Below are positions 32,463-41,693 of a stretch of DNA of 50,227 nt, one piece after another (position 1 is the first letter of the stretch; the number at the start of each line of letters is the position of its first letter). Location: NCBI RefSeq assembly GCF_016863295.1, contig NZ_BOOP01000027.1, forward strand, positions 1-50,227, written 5' to 3'. A program made the position numbers and the translations under genes. This DNA is from Planotetraspora phitsanulokensis (GTDB taxonomy: Bacteria; Actinomycetota; Actinomycetes; Streptosporangiales; Streptosporangiaceae). Below the pieces are notes generated by a model that did no database searches, was not told where the DNA came from, and saw only the letters and a list, made by a program, of their open reading frames with translations.

Positions 32463-33110
32463 GTGACAAACATCGGAGCAGGACGATTCCTTCCGGCCCG
32501 GCTCAGCCTGCCGGCGCTGAGGGAGGCGGCTCGCTCCTGCGAGGGCTGTGATTTGTACAGGAACGCCACGCAGACGGTGTTCGGGGCGGGCATGACCCAC
32601 GCCACATACATGCTCGTGGGCGAACAGCCTGGTGATCAGGAGGACCGCCAGGGAGCGCCATTCGTCGGACCGGCGGGGCGCATCCTCGACAAGGGCCTCG
32701 CCGAAGCCGGGATCGATCGTGAATCCGTTTATGTGACGAATGCGGTCAAACATTTCAAGTTCGAGCTGCGGGGCAAGCGGAGGATCCATCAGAGACCGTC
32801 GGCTGCGGAGATCGACGCCTGCCGGCCGTGGCTCGATGCCGAGATGCGTCTCGTGGATCCGGTTGTGACGGTGGTCCTCGGCGCCACGGCGGCCCGCGCC
32901 CTGCTCGGGCCTGGATTCCGGGTCACCAGGGAGCGCGGCCGTCCCGTCCCTCGGCGCGAGGGCGCGTTCTACGTCGCCACCATCCATCCGTCGGCAATCC
33001 TCCGCGCCCCGGACCAGGACGAGGCCTACGAGGGCTTCCTTGAGGATCTCAAGGCCGCCGCGGCGCTCGGGCCGCCGACGCGGTCCCGTCCGCCCGATGG
33101 CTTGTCGTAA
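32463..33110 (+). CDS. udgX: Uracil-DNA glycosylase UdgX
   Basis: 215-residue Fe-S uracil-DNA glycosylase of the UdgX type. The diagnostic KRRIH insertion is present and, with the GTG start at 32463, its His is residue 109, the same number as the histidine in the M. smegmatis protein known to form a covalent bond with the abasic site. The catalytic motif is GEQPGDQEDRQGAPFVGPAG (about residues 53-72) and the second motif is HPSAIL. Visible cluster-type cysteines are Cys26, Cys29 and Cys120. The segment AVKHFKF has His where family 4 enzymes have Cys. An earlier in-frame start at 32376 is unlikely. It is divergent from the iron regulator. Confidence 0.93.
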   Translation: MTNIGAGRFLPARLSLPALREAARSCEGCDLYRNATQTVFGAGMTHATYMLVGEQPGDQEDRQGAPFVGPAGRILDKGLAEAGIDRESVYVTNAVKHFKFELRGKRRIHQRPSAAEIDACRPWLDAEMRLVDPVVTVVLGATAARALLGPGFRVTRERGRPVPRREGAFYVATIHPSAILRAPDQDEAYEGFLEDLKAAAALGPPTRSRPPDGLS

Positions 33111-33153
33111 CTGGGGACATACCGGGAAAATCATGTTTTGTGGCGGACACTCC

Positions 33154-33189
33154 CTCAAGGGGCCGATCGCTCTCAAGGGGCCAATCGCT
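33154..33189. repeat. 18-bp tandem duplication at end of pdxH
   Basis: Copies at 33154-33171 and 33172-33189 differ at one base. The second encodes the last pdxH codons and stop. The first lies just beyond it, so the gene's end was duplicated outward. Confidence 0.75.
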
Positions 33190-33832
33190 CGCGCAGCCAG
33201 ACTGCGTTCGGGCCGGTGCCCCCGTTGAGGCGGTAACGGATGCGGTCGTGCATGCGGTCGGTCTGCCCCTGCCAGAACTCGATCTCGGAGGGCAGCACCC
33301 GGTAACCGCCCCAGAAATCCGGGACCGGAGGATCGGTGGGCCAGCGTTCCGCGAGCTCGCGGTAGCGGGCGTCGAGCTCCTCGCGCGACCGGACGACGGC
33401 CGACTGCCGCGACGCCCACGCGCCGATGCGGGAGCCGTACGGGCGGCTGTTGAAATAGGCGGCGGTCTCCTCCCGCGAAAGCCGTACGGACCGGCCTTCG
33501 ACGCGCACCTGACGCCGGATCGGATGCCACGGGAACAGAAGGCAGGCACGCGGGTTCTCGGCCAGGTCCCGGCCCTTGCGGGACTCGTAGTTGGTGAAGA
33601 AGGTGAAGCCCCGCTCGTCGAACCCCTTGAGGAGGACCGTCCGCGCCGAGGGCCGGCCCCCCGACGAGGCGGTGGCGAGGATCATCGCGTTCGGCTCGGG
33701 AAGGCCTGCGGCGACGGCGTCCGCGAACCACAGAGTGAACTGCACGAGGGGATCGTCCGAGAGGTCGGCTTCGAGCAGCGGCTGGCCTTCGTAGCTACGC
33801 CGGAGACCGGGGAGTTGCGATGCGCTGTCCAC
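33173..33832 (-). CDS. pdxH: Pyridoxamine 5'-phosphate oxidase
   Basis: 219-residue FMN-dependent oxidase that makes pyridoxal 5'-phosphate. Typical stretches include SARTVLLKGFDERGFTFFTN, the FMN-binding RRQVRVEGRSVRLS and the C-terminal WLRERLAP. The start is GTG at 33832 by family alignment. Upstream TTCGAC-N17-CAATAT ends 6 nt before it, so the mRNA is probably leaderless. The open frame runs 79 codons further without support. It is divergent from citrate synthase, an arrangement I also recall in streptomycetes. Confidence 0.93.
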   Translation of the reverse strand: MDSASQLPGLRRSYEGQPLLEADLSDDPLVQFTLWFADAVAAGLPEPNAMILATASSGGRPSARTVLLKGFDERGFTFFTNYESRKGRDLAENPRACLLFPWHPIRRQVRVEGRSVRLSREETAAYFNSRPYGSRIGAWASRQSAVVRSREELDARYRELAERWPTDPPVPDFWGGYRVLPSEIEFWQGQTDRMHDRIRYRLNGGTGPNAVWLRERLAP

Positions 33833-34001
33833 GGAACGATATTGTTGCGCGCTTGGCTGGTGTCGAACGCAGCACCCCCTACCTGGGACAACGGCGTTTG
33901 AGAGGGACCGGGGGCAGACCAGTGACGCCCTGAGGGTTAAATTGACCCGCCGGTATCTCGACATCAAGGCTTTGGACTTCACAAGAGAGAGGCAGCCGAG
34001 A

Positions 34002-35108
34002 ATGTCCGACTTCAAACCCGGTCTCGAGGGCGTGGTGGCGTTCGAGACCGAGATCGCGGAACCGGACAAAGAAGGGGGCGCCCTGCGCTATCGGGGCGTC
34101 GACATCGAAGAGCTCGTCGGCCATGTCTCTTACGGACATGTCTGGGGCCTGCTCGTCGACAACGAATTCCAGCCGGGCCTCCCCCCGGCGGAGCCGTACC
34201 CCGTTCCCGTCCACTCGGGCGACATCCGTGTCGATGTGCAGAGCGCGCTGGCCATGCTCGCTCCCGCCTTCGGCTTCCGCCCGCTCCTCGACATCGACGA
34301 CGACCAGGCCCGCGACGATCTCGCCAGGGCCTCCGTCACCGCCCTTTCGTTCGTCGCCCAGTCCGCTCGCGGCCTGGGCCTTCCCATGGTCCCCCAGAAG
34401 CGCGTGGACGAGGCGGAGAGCATCGTCGAGCGGTTCATGGTCCGCTGGCGCGGCGAGCCCGACCCCAGGCACGTCAAGGCCATCGACGCCTACTGGACCT
34501 CGGCCGCCGAGCACGGGATGAACGCCTCGACGTTCACCGCGCGGGTGATCGCCTCCACCGGCGCCGACGTGGCCGCGGCGCTGTCGGGCGCTGTCGGCGC
34601 GATGTCCGGCCCGCTGCACGGCGGCGCTCCCGCCCGGGTGCTCCACATGATTGAAGGCGTCGAGCAGATGGGTGACGCCAAGCAGTACGTCCAGAGCCAG
34701 CTGGACAAGGGCGAGCGGCTCATGGGCTTCGGCCACCGGGTCTATCGCGCCGAGGACCCCCGCGCCCGGGTGCTCCGCCGTACCGCCAAGGAACTGAACG
34801 CGCCGCGCTACGAGGTGGCGGCCGCGCTGGAGACGGCCGCGCTGGAGGAGCTGCACGCTCGCAAGCCCGACCGGGTCCTGGCGACCAACGTCGAGTTCTG
34901 GGCGGCGATCATCCTCGACTTCGCCGAGGTTCCCTCGCACATGTTCACGTCCATGTTCACCTGCGCGCGCACGGCCGGCTGGGCCGCGCACATCCTCGAG
35001 CAGAAGCGCACGGGCAGGCTGGTCCGCCCCAGCGCCACCTACGTCGGACCGCCGCAGCGCTCGGTCCACGACGTCTCCGGCGCCGCCGACGTGGTCGGCA
35101 GGGTCTGA
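34002..35108 (+). CDS. citA: Citrate synthase (type 2)
   Basis: 368-residue citrate synthase joining acetyl-CoA and oxaloacetate. Catalytic histidines are in GPLHGGAPARV and MGFGHRVYRAEDPRA, and the arginine-rich end matches the Gram-positive-type enzyme. The start is ATG 34002 (MSDFKPGLEGV), with GAGAGG about 9 nt upstream; an earlier in-frame start has no binding site. The annotation could also be 2-methylcitrate synthase, which sequence alone cannot exclude. A strong terminator follows. Confidence 0.92.
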   Translation: MSDFKPGLEGVVAFETEIAEPDKEGGALRYRGVDIEELVGHVSYGHVWGLLVDNEFQPGLPPAEPYPVPVHSGDIRVDVQSALAMLAPAFGFRPLLDIDDDQARDDLARASVTALSFVAQSARGLGLPMVPQKRVDEAESIVERFMVRWRGEPDPRHVKAIDAYWTSAAEHGMNASTFTARVIASTGADVAAALSGAVGAMSGPLHGGAPARVLHMIEGVEQMGDAKQYVQSQLDKGERLMGFGHRVYRAEDPRARVLRRTAKELNAPRYEVAAALETAALEELHARKPDRVLATNVEFWAAIILDFAEVPSHMFTSMFTCARTAGWAAHILEQKRTGRLVRPSATYVGPPQRSVHDVSGAADVVGRV

Positions 35109-35133
35109 CCCAAGGCGCCTCCCCCGCATGACC

Positions 35134-35164
35134 GATGGCCCGCTCCTCACGAGCGGGCCATCGT
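35134..35164 (+). terminator. citA terminator
   Basis: Perfect 13-bp stem (35134-35146 with 35152-35164) and a 5-nt loop, 26 bp after the citrate synthase stop. It lies between citA and the convergent small gene. Confidence 0.85.
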
Positions 35165-35195
35165 CGTTCGGAGCCCATGTCAGCCGGCGCGTCGG

Positions 35196-35423
35196 TCAGG
35201 TGCGCGGAGCGGGCCGTAGACGAACGCCGTGGACGGCGTGGGGCTGTCCGTGCCACATCTCCCGTGTCGCGAGCGCCGCGTAGTAGACCCGCACCCTTCT
35301 GAGGTCCCTGATCTCGCCCGCGTGGTCGGCGACCACCTTGACGGCGCCCGCGATGACCTTCACCGCCCACGGCCCGCAGGACTCGCCCTCCAGCGCCCTG
35401 AGGAAGCCGAGGAACTCCGGCAT
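35196..35423 (-). CDS. small hypothetical protein
   Basis: 75-residue ORF from ATG 35423 (an open frame continues to 35543). Codons have strong G/C bias at third positions, and the sequence MPEFLGFLRALEGESCG with VYYAALATREMWHGQPHAV looks like a small globular helical protein. I do not recognise a family. The ribosome binding site is a weak GCGGGGCGG close to ATG. It is convergent with citA and divergent from serC. Confidence 0.5.
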   Translation of the reverse strand: MPEFLGFLRALEGESCGPWAVKVIAGAVKVVADHAGEIRDLRRVRVYYAALATREMWHGQPHAVHGVRLRPAPRT

Positions 35424-35600
35424 CCGCCCCGCGCAGTAATAGGACGTCGGGCCGCTCCTCGCAGGACGGAGACGCCTCTCTGGGAGCGGATCCGAGGGTG
35501 TGTCCCAGTGGAGAGGATCAGATTCGCATCCGGACCGCCGCATCGCCTATAGATCGCGTATTTCTCACATCGCGGACCCGTCGAACGACCGCGGGCCAGG

Positions 35601-35618
35601 CTAACTACCCTTGGTTAG
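35601..35618 (+). promoter_or_regulatory. serC promoter-proximal dyad
   Basis: CTAACTA (35601-35607) can pair with TGGTTAG (35612-35618) around a CCCT loop, ending right at the GTG start. It includes TACCCT (35606-35611), a possible -10 eight nt before GTG. No ribosome binding site is visible, so leaderless transcription is likely. Confidence 0.45.
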
Positions 35619-36731
<1,113 letters not shown>

Positions 36732-36814
36732 TTCCGCTCCCGTCCCGCCGTACGGCCCGGCTCAGGCCCCGCGGTACGGCCCTTCTGGGGCGTCCGCCTG
36801 GAATCACACGCGTG

Positions 36815-36839
36815 GGCCGCGCCTGAACGAGGCGCGGCC
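36815..36839. terminator. serC / CU044_5270 bidirectional terminator
   Basis: 10-bp stem GGCCGCGCCT/AGGCGCGGCC with a 5-nt loop between convergent serC and the anti-sigma-like gene. Confidence 0.75.
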
Positions 36840-36870
36840 TCGCGAACCGGATAGGAGTGCGGCCGGCCGT

Positions 36871-37959
36871 CTACCGCTTGGGAGCGGGCCGGGTGTCGGC
36901 TTCGAGGTAGACGGTGTAGGAGATGACCGACGGGATCGGCACGCCCAGTCTGCCCGCGCTCTCGGTGAGCGTCTCCTCGTCGTCGACGATGCGCCCGTCG
37001 GCCGGGTCGACGATCAGGGTCTTCCGGTTCGGAAGGCCGCCGTGGTCGCTGTCCAGGGAGAACGCCTTGCCGGTACGGCCGGCCCGGTCAGTGGTCGTGC
37101 CCTCGTACTGAAGGCCGGGAACCGTGGCCAGCACGCGCAGGACCGCGGCTCGCTCCGGAGCGCTGAGGACCCGCTCCCCGACCAGGTCGGTGATGGCGAC
37201 CAGTGTCTCGGCCGGTCCGTTGTCCGCCGGATGTCCCTGCTCGAGCCAGGTCTTCAGGGCCTCGGGGTCGGTCGGGGGCCGGTCTTTCCACATCCGGCTG
37301 TCGGCTCCGGCCGGTGTGTCGCTCACCTCGGGCCTGCCTGGCTTCGTGGACCAGCCCTGCTTCTTCCAGTGGTCGAGGGCCTTCGTCGTGGGGAATTCCG
37401 GTGCGCCGGCGCGCCTGACGGAGTGTGCGGAACCGTCGGGGGCGGTCCACGTCTCCCGTTCGGTGGGGACCACGGCGGAGGTGGTCTTGCCGTCCTTGAC
37501 GCTGCTGTTGAGGTACCAGCCCCGAGTCTTGAGGTGCTCGGTACCCGCGACGGCCGTGTCCGGCTGCCGGGCGGCGGTGTCGGCAAGCCCGTTCAGGATC
37601 TCGGGGGCGTCCTGGGCCGGAGCGTCCTGGACGTAGGTCAGCAACTTGGGCGTGGCCACGGCGGCGGCGGCGGGGGTGGGGGCGGGGCCGGTCCCGGGCA
37701 TCGCCAGGGTCACGCCGACGGTGAGCGCTCCGACCATCGCGACGGTTCCGGCCAGTGCCAGTCCCCGTCGGCGGAACCTCCGGGGCGGCCTCCCGCCTCC
37801 GGCCGGTTCGTTCGCGGTGGCGCTTTCCCCCGTCTGCAACAAGCTGGTCATCAGGTGTTCCTCACGCTGGTGTCCTCGGCCGGGCGGAAAGTCCCGTTCG
37901 GCGGGCACCGGCAACATCCGGCGCAGCGCCCGCAGGTCGTCGTCTGGACCTTGCGTCAT
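36871..37959 (-). CDS. CU044_5270-family protein, probable anti-sigma partner
   Basis: 362-residue protein of the actinobacterial CU044_5270 type. The cytoplasmic N-terminus (DDDLRALRRMLPVPAERDFP) is followed by one membrane helix (about residues 68-90) and an extracytoplasmic domain with ERETWTAPDGS and a C-terminal VISYTVYLEADTRPAPKR. It overlaps the upstream sigma gene by 4 bp (ATGA), so the two are translated together. Control of the sigma factor is inferred from this arrangement, which recurs in actinomycetes. Confidence 0.8.
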   Translation of the reverse strand: MTQGPDDDLRALRRMLPVPAERDFPPGRGHQREEHLMTSLLQTGESATANEPAGGGRPPRRFRRRGLALAGTVAMVGALTVGVTLAMPGTGPAPTPAAAAVATPKLLTYVQDAPAQDAPEILNGLADTAARQPDTAVAGTEHLKTRGWYLNSSVKDGKTTSAVVPTERETWTAPDGSAHSVRRAGAPEFPTTKALDHWKKQGWSTKPGRPEVSDTPAGADSRMWKDRPPTDPEALKTWLEQGHPADNGPAETLVAITDLVGERVLSAPERAAVLRVLATVPGLQYEGTTTDRAGRTGKAFSLDSDHGGLPNRKTLIVDPADGRIVDDEETLTESAGRLGVPIPSVISYTVYLEADTRPAPKR

Positions 37960-38585
37960 CGGTGCTTCCCTTCATCAGGCCGGACCGCACTGTCGCGGTC
38001 ACCTGTTAGCTGCCAGCCTGCGGGCGAGGGTTCCCTGTTCTGGCGAAGATTCTTCTCGGCGAACTTCTCCAGGCGGCGGCGAGCCCGTGACAGGCGGGAG
38101 CGGACCGTGCCGACAGGGACTCCCAGTGCCTGAGCAGCGGCGGCGTAGTCGAGCCCCGCCCACGCGCACAGAGCCAGCACGTCACGATCGGCCTGAGGCA
38201 GGCGCTCCAGGACCTGGTGTACAGCGGCGATCCTTTCCTGGTCCTCCAGGCGGCCCACCACCTCGTCGGCGAAGTCCGGCAGAAGCTCAGGGGCCGGCAT
38301 CCGCTCCATCAGCGCCCGGTGGCGGCGGGCCACCCGGCGACGCCGGTGCACCACGTTCGTGGCGATCCCCAGCAGCCAGGGCAACAGGCCCGAGCCCTCC
38401 GGCTCGACCTTCTCCCGTAAGCGCCACGCTTCCAGGAACACAAGTGAGGCGCAGTCCTCGGCCACCGACCAGTCGCCGGTGAGCCGGAAGCAGTGGTTGT
38501 ACACCGCCGTCCCGTGCTCCCTGAACAGGACTACGAAAGCGGCCTCGTCACCCGCCCGAACACGGGCACGGAACCCAGGATCCAT
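37956..38585 (-). CDS. RNA polymerase ECF sigma factor
   Basis: 209-residue ECF sigma factor from ATG 38585 (MDPGFRARVRAGDEAAF), the start that fits the family. Open frame continues to 38663 with other possible starts, none with a strong ribosome binding site. Region 2 contains GDWSVAEDCASLVFLEAWRLR. Region 4 contains the helix-turn-helix DYAAAAQALGVPVGTVRSRLS. A basic tail follows (about 30 residues). It is paired with the CU044_5270 gene. Confidence 0.9.
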   Translation of the reverse strand: MDPGFRARVRAGDEAAFVVLFREHGTAVYNHCFRLTGDWSVAEDCASLVFLEAWRLREKVEPEGSGLLPWLLGIATNVVHRRRRVARRHRALMERMPAPELLPDFADEVVGRLEDQERIAAVHQVLERLPQADRDVLALCAWAGLDYAAAAQALGVPVGTVRSRLSRARRRLEKFAEKNLRQNREPSPAGWQLTGDRDSAVRPDEGKHR

Positions 38586-38810
38586 ATCTAGTTCTGCCAA
38601 CCGCGCACCGCCGGTTCCTATGACATCGCTCACACCGGAGCTGTGCCTCATCGAGGACCCCACGGGCGATCACGCATCGATCGAGGGCGGCGGGGTGCGG
38701 GAGGACCACCTCGCACCGCTCCAGAAGACGTCCCACACTAACCCTGAGCAGGGACGGAACCGACAGGCTGGTGCGCTCCCCGCCCGGCCGTACGGCCAGG
38801 CGTGTCTCGG

Positions 38811-39434
38811 TCAGACGACGCCGCGGCGGCGGCGCAGGAACCAGGCGGCGACGATGCCTCCGATGAGGCCGAAGAGGTGGCCCTGCCAGGAGATGCCCGG
38901 CTGGTTCGGCAGAGCGCCCCACAGTATCGAGTAGTAGAGCACCGCGACGATCACGCCGAGGACGATGTCCAGGGCCCGGCGGTCGAACAGACCTCGCCCC
39001 ACCACATAACCGAAATACCCGAACACGAGGCCACTGGCCCCGACGGTCAGCGTGTTCGGCGGGCTGGTGAGCCACACACCCGCACCGCTGACCAGGATGA
39101 TCACGAGACTGGCGGTGAGGAACCGGCTGATCCCCCGGATCGCCGCGAGGAAGCCGAGGATGAGCAGCGGCACCGAGTTCGCCATCAGATGGGCGAAACC
39201 GGCGTGCAGGAACGGGGCGAAGAGGATCCCCGGCAGCCCGTCCGGGTCGTGCGCGATGATCCCGTAGTGGTCGAGCCGCCCGTTCTGGATGTAGTCGAGG
39301 ACCTCCAGGCCCCACATGACGGACAGCATCACGATCATCACGATCGCGCTGCCGAGCGCCCCGTTGAGAAGCCGCGCCGAACGGTCCTTCATCGACTCGC
39401 CGGACGGGGGAAAGCCGCTTCCGGAATCGCTCAT
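38811..39434 (-). CDS. Rhomboid family intramembrane serine protease
   Basis: 207-residue membrane protein with six or so helices. The catalytic Ser is in GASGLVFGYFGY and the catalytic His is in GHLFGLIGG. HAGFAHLMANSV matches the conserved N-terminal HxxxN element. It would cleave membrane proteins within the bilayer. The start is ATG 39434 with GGTGAAG upstream; an earlier in-frame start at 39461 is weaker. Confidence 0.92.
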   Translation of the reverse strand: MSDSGSGFPPSGESMKDRSARLLNGALGSAIVMIVMLSVMWGLEVLDYIQNGRLDHYGIIAHDPDGLPGILFAPFLHAGFAHLMANSVPLLILGFLAAIRGISRFLTASLVIILVSGAGVWLTSPPNTLTVGASGLVFGYFGYVVGRGLFDRRALDIVLGVIVAVLYYSILWGALPNQPGISWQGHLFGLIGGIVAAWFLRRRRGVV

Positions 39435-39475
39435 GGCTTCACCGTAATGAGTTCTGCGCACGAGTGGGGAAACTG

Positions 39476-39511
39476 CCCGGTCCCCGCCTGATCATTCACG
39501 CGGGGACCGGG
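39476..39511 (-). terminator. enoyl-CoA hydratase terminator
   Basis: Perfect 12-bp stem (CCCGGTCCCCGC/GCGGGGACCGGG) with a 12-nt loop, between the hydratase stop and the rhomboid start. Confidence 0.8.
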
Positions 39512-39520
39512 CGGTTTCGC

Positions 39521-40285
39521 CTATTCGCCCGTCCAGGCGGGGGGCCGCTTCTCGGCGAAGGCCGCGGCGCCCTCCATCGCGTCCTTGGAGCTGAAGACGG
39601 GGCTGATGATCGCGCCCTGCTTCTTGAACATCTCCTCGTTCGACCAGTCCGCCGACTCGACGATCACCCGCTTGGTCGCCGCCAGGGCGAGCGGCGCGTT
39701 GGCCGCGATCGTGGCGGCGAGCTCGCGTGCGCCGCTCAGCGCCTCGCCTTCCGGCGTGAGCCGGTTGACCAGCCCCAGCTCGTAGAGCCGGGACGCCGGA
39801 TAGTGGTCGCCCGTCAGGGCGATCTCCATGGCGACGTGGTACGGGATGCGGCGCGGGAGCCGCATGATCCCGCCGGCGCCCGCCACCAGCCCGCGCTTGG
39901 GCTCGGGCAGGCCGAACGTGGCCGCCTCGGAGGCGACGACGATGTCGCAGGCCAGGGCCAGCTCGAAACCGCCGGCGAGCGCGTAGCCCTCGACCGCGGC
40001 GATGACGGGCTTGCGCGGAGGCGCCTCGGTGAGGCCGCCGAAACCGCGTCCCTCGACGACGGGGAAGTCGCCGGTCAGGAACCCCTTGAGGTCCATGCCG
40101 GCGGAGAACGTGCCTCCGGCGCCCGTGAGGACGATGACGGCGACGTCCTTGCGCTCGTCCAGCTCGTCGACGGCCGACGCGATGCCGCGCGCCACGGCCC
40201 CGTTGACCGCGTTCCTGGCCTTCGGCCGGTTGATCGTGATGACGGCGACCCCGCCGTCGACCTCTAGCAGAACCTCGTCAGACAT
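39521..40285 (-). CDS. Enoyl-CoA hydratase/isomerase
   Basis: 254-residue crotonase-family enzyme. The oxyanion-hole segments are FSAGMDLKGF and ALAGGFELALACD. Both catalytic glutamates of true hydratases are present (GGFELA and GLPEPKRGL). It would hydrate 2-enoyl-CoA in beta-oxidation. The start is ATG 40285 with GGAGACG upstream. It lies downstream of the SDR gene across an 87-bp tandem repeat. Confidence 0.93.
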   Translation of the reverse strand: MSDEVLLEVDGGVAVITINRPKARNAVNGAVARGIASAVDELDERKDVAVIVLTGAGGTFSAGMDLKGFLTGDFPVVEGRGFGGLTEAPPRKPVIAAVEGYALAGGFELALACDIVVASEAATFGLPEPKRGLVAGAGGIMRLPRRIPYHVAMEIALTGDHYPASRLYELGLVNRLTPEGEALSGARELAATIAANAPLALAATKRVIVESADWSNEEMFKKQGAIISPVFSSKDAMEGAAAFAEKRPPAWTGE

Positions 40286-40306
40286 GACGTCTCCAGACTC
40301 GGGACT

Positions 40307-40478
40307 TACGGCGATCAGGCTGGTCTCCCGACGGCGCCCGGCCATCGGCGGGCATCCTCCGACGCACGGAGGAACCAGAAGGAATCAGCGAGCTACGGCG
40401 ATCACGCTGGTCCGCCGACGGCGCCCGGCCATCGGCGGGCATCCTCCGACGCACGGAGGAGCCGGAAGGAATCAGCGA
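40307..40478. repeat. 87-bp tandem direct repeat with internal hairpins
   Basis: Two copies (40307-40393 and 40394-40478) about 94% identical. Each holds TCCTCCG-ACGCA-CGGAGGA, a 7-bp hairpin. Copy 2 also forms CCGCCGA/TCGGCGG around a 13-nt loop. The 71-codon frame across it is the translated repeat, not a gene. It fills the spacer between the SDR and hydratase genes. Confidence 0.85.
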
Positions 40479-40497
40479 TGCGGCGAGCAACATGAAC

Positions 40498-41277
40498 CTA
40501 TTTGGGCTGGAAGCGGATGCCGCCGTCGAAGCGGATCACTTCGCCGTTCATGTAGTCGTTCTCGATCAGCGCGCGGACGAGGTGCCCGAACTCCGACGCC
40601 CGGCCGAGCCGCTTGGGGAAGGCCACCGGCCCGATGAGCTTGGCCTTGAACTCCTCGGCGTTCTTGTCGCCGATCTTGCCGTAGATCGGCGTGTCGATGA
40701 TGCCGGGGGCGATGGTCAGGACGCGGACGCCGATCGCCGCCAGGTCCCGGGCGGCGGGAAGGGTCATGCCGATGATGCCGCCCTTGGAGGCCGAGTACGC
40801 CACCTGGCCGGTCTGGCCCTCGATGCCCGCCACCGAGGCGGTGTTGACGACGACTCCGCGCGCGCCGTCGGCGTCGACGGGCTCGGTCTTCGCCATGGCG
40901 GCCGCGCCGATGCGCATGAGGTTGAAGGTGCCGATCAGGTTGACGTCGATCACCTTGCGGTAGGTGGCGAGGTCGTGAGGCGAGCCGTCCCGGTTGACGG
41001 TCCTGGAGGCCCAGCCGATGCCGGCGCTGCTGACCACCGCGCGCAGCGGCTTGCCCGTCGCCACCGCGGCGTCGACGGCGGCCTGCACCGAGGCCTCGTC
41101 CGCCACGTCGGTCTGGGCGAACACGCCGCCCAACTCGTCGGCGAGCGCCTTGCCGCGCTCCACGTTCAGGTCGGCGATGACGACGGTCGCGCCGAGGCCC
41201 GCCAGCTCGCGGGCCGTGGCCTCACCGAGGCCACTGGCGCCGCCCGAAATGATGACTGCTGCTCCGTTCAGGTCCAT
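40498..41277 (-). CDS. Short-chain dehydrogenase (3-hydroxyacyl-CoA dehydrogenase type)
   Basis: 259-residue SDR. The nucleotide-binding SGGASGLG is near the N-terminus, with ADLN for NAD preference. The catalytic Ser is in NTASVAG and YSASK holds Tyr and Lys. The sequence resembles HSD17B10-like 3-hydroxyacyl-CoA dehydrogenases, which with the neighbouring hydratase would make successive beta-oxidation steps. The specificity is inferred. Confidence 0.92.
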   Translation of the reverse strand: MDLNGAAVIISGGASGLGEATARELAGLGATVVIADLNVERGKALADELGGVFAQTDVADEASVQAAVDAAVATGKPLRAVVSSAGIGWASRTVNRDGSPHDLATYRKVIDVNLIGTFNLMRIGAAAMAKTEPVDADGARGVVVNTASVAGIEGQTGQVAYSASKGGIIGMTLPAARDLAAIGVRVLTIAPGIIDTPIYGKIGDKNAEEFKAKLIGPVAFPKRLGRASEFGHLVRALIENDYMNGEVIRFDGGIRFQPK

Positions 41278-41310
41278 AGCCGGACCTTAACGCGAGAACC
41301 GAATGAAGTT

Positions 41311-41655
41311 CTACTCGGGATGGCGCAAAATCGCGGTGTCGACGTCGGGGTAGACCTTGATGCGCCGGTCAAGACCGGTGGTGCGCAGGATGCGGGCCAC
41401 CGGCGCCTGCGGTGAGGCCAGGCAGACGCCGCCGCCCTCGCTCGAGGCCAGGCGCCAGGCCTCGATCAGCACGCTGAGCCCGCTCGAGTCCATGAACGAC
41501 AGGGCGGCGAGGTCGAGCACGAGCGTGGGCCCGTCCTGCTTGATCGCGTCACGGACCTCCTCGCGCAGGAACGGGGCCGTGAACAGATCGAGCTCGCCTT
41601 CCACCGCCACGACGACGGCGCCTGAGGCCGATCGGCGCGCGAGTCGCAGCTTCAT
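41311..41655 (-). CDS. STAS-domain anti-sigma factor antagonist
   Basis: 114-residue STAS protein, with the phosphorylation site in SFMDSSGLSVL (Ser57 or Ser58). It would bind an anti-sigma kinase in its unphosphorylated form. A phosphatase/kinase that could act on it is encoded at 29321-31549, 10 kb away. It is a single-gene unit upstream of the SDR gene on the same strand. Confidence 0.9.
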   Translation of the reverse strand: MKLRLARRSASGAVVVAVEGELDLFTAPFLREEVRDAIKQDGPTLVLDLAALSFMDSSGLSVLIEAWRLASSEGGGVCLASPQAPVARILRTTGLDRRIKVYPDVDTAILRHPE

Positions 41656-41693
41656 CGTTGAACCTCCTCCGCGAGGCCCACTTTACTTGCGCA

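Noticed and set aside
40278-40493. 71-codon minus-strand ORF with an internal peptide repeat
   Set aside because: It is the translation of the 87-bp tandem DNA repeat (87 is divisible by 3), with no ribosome binding site of note.
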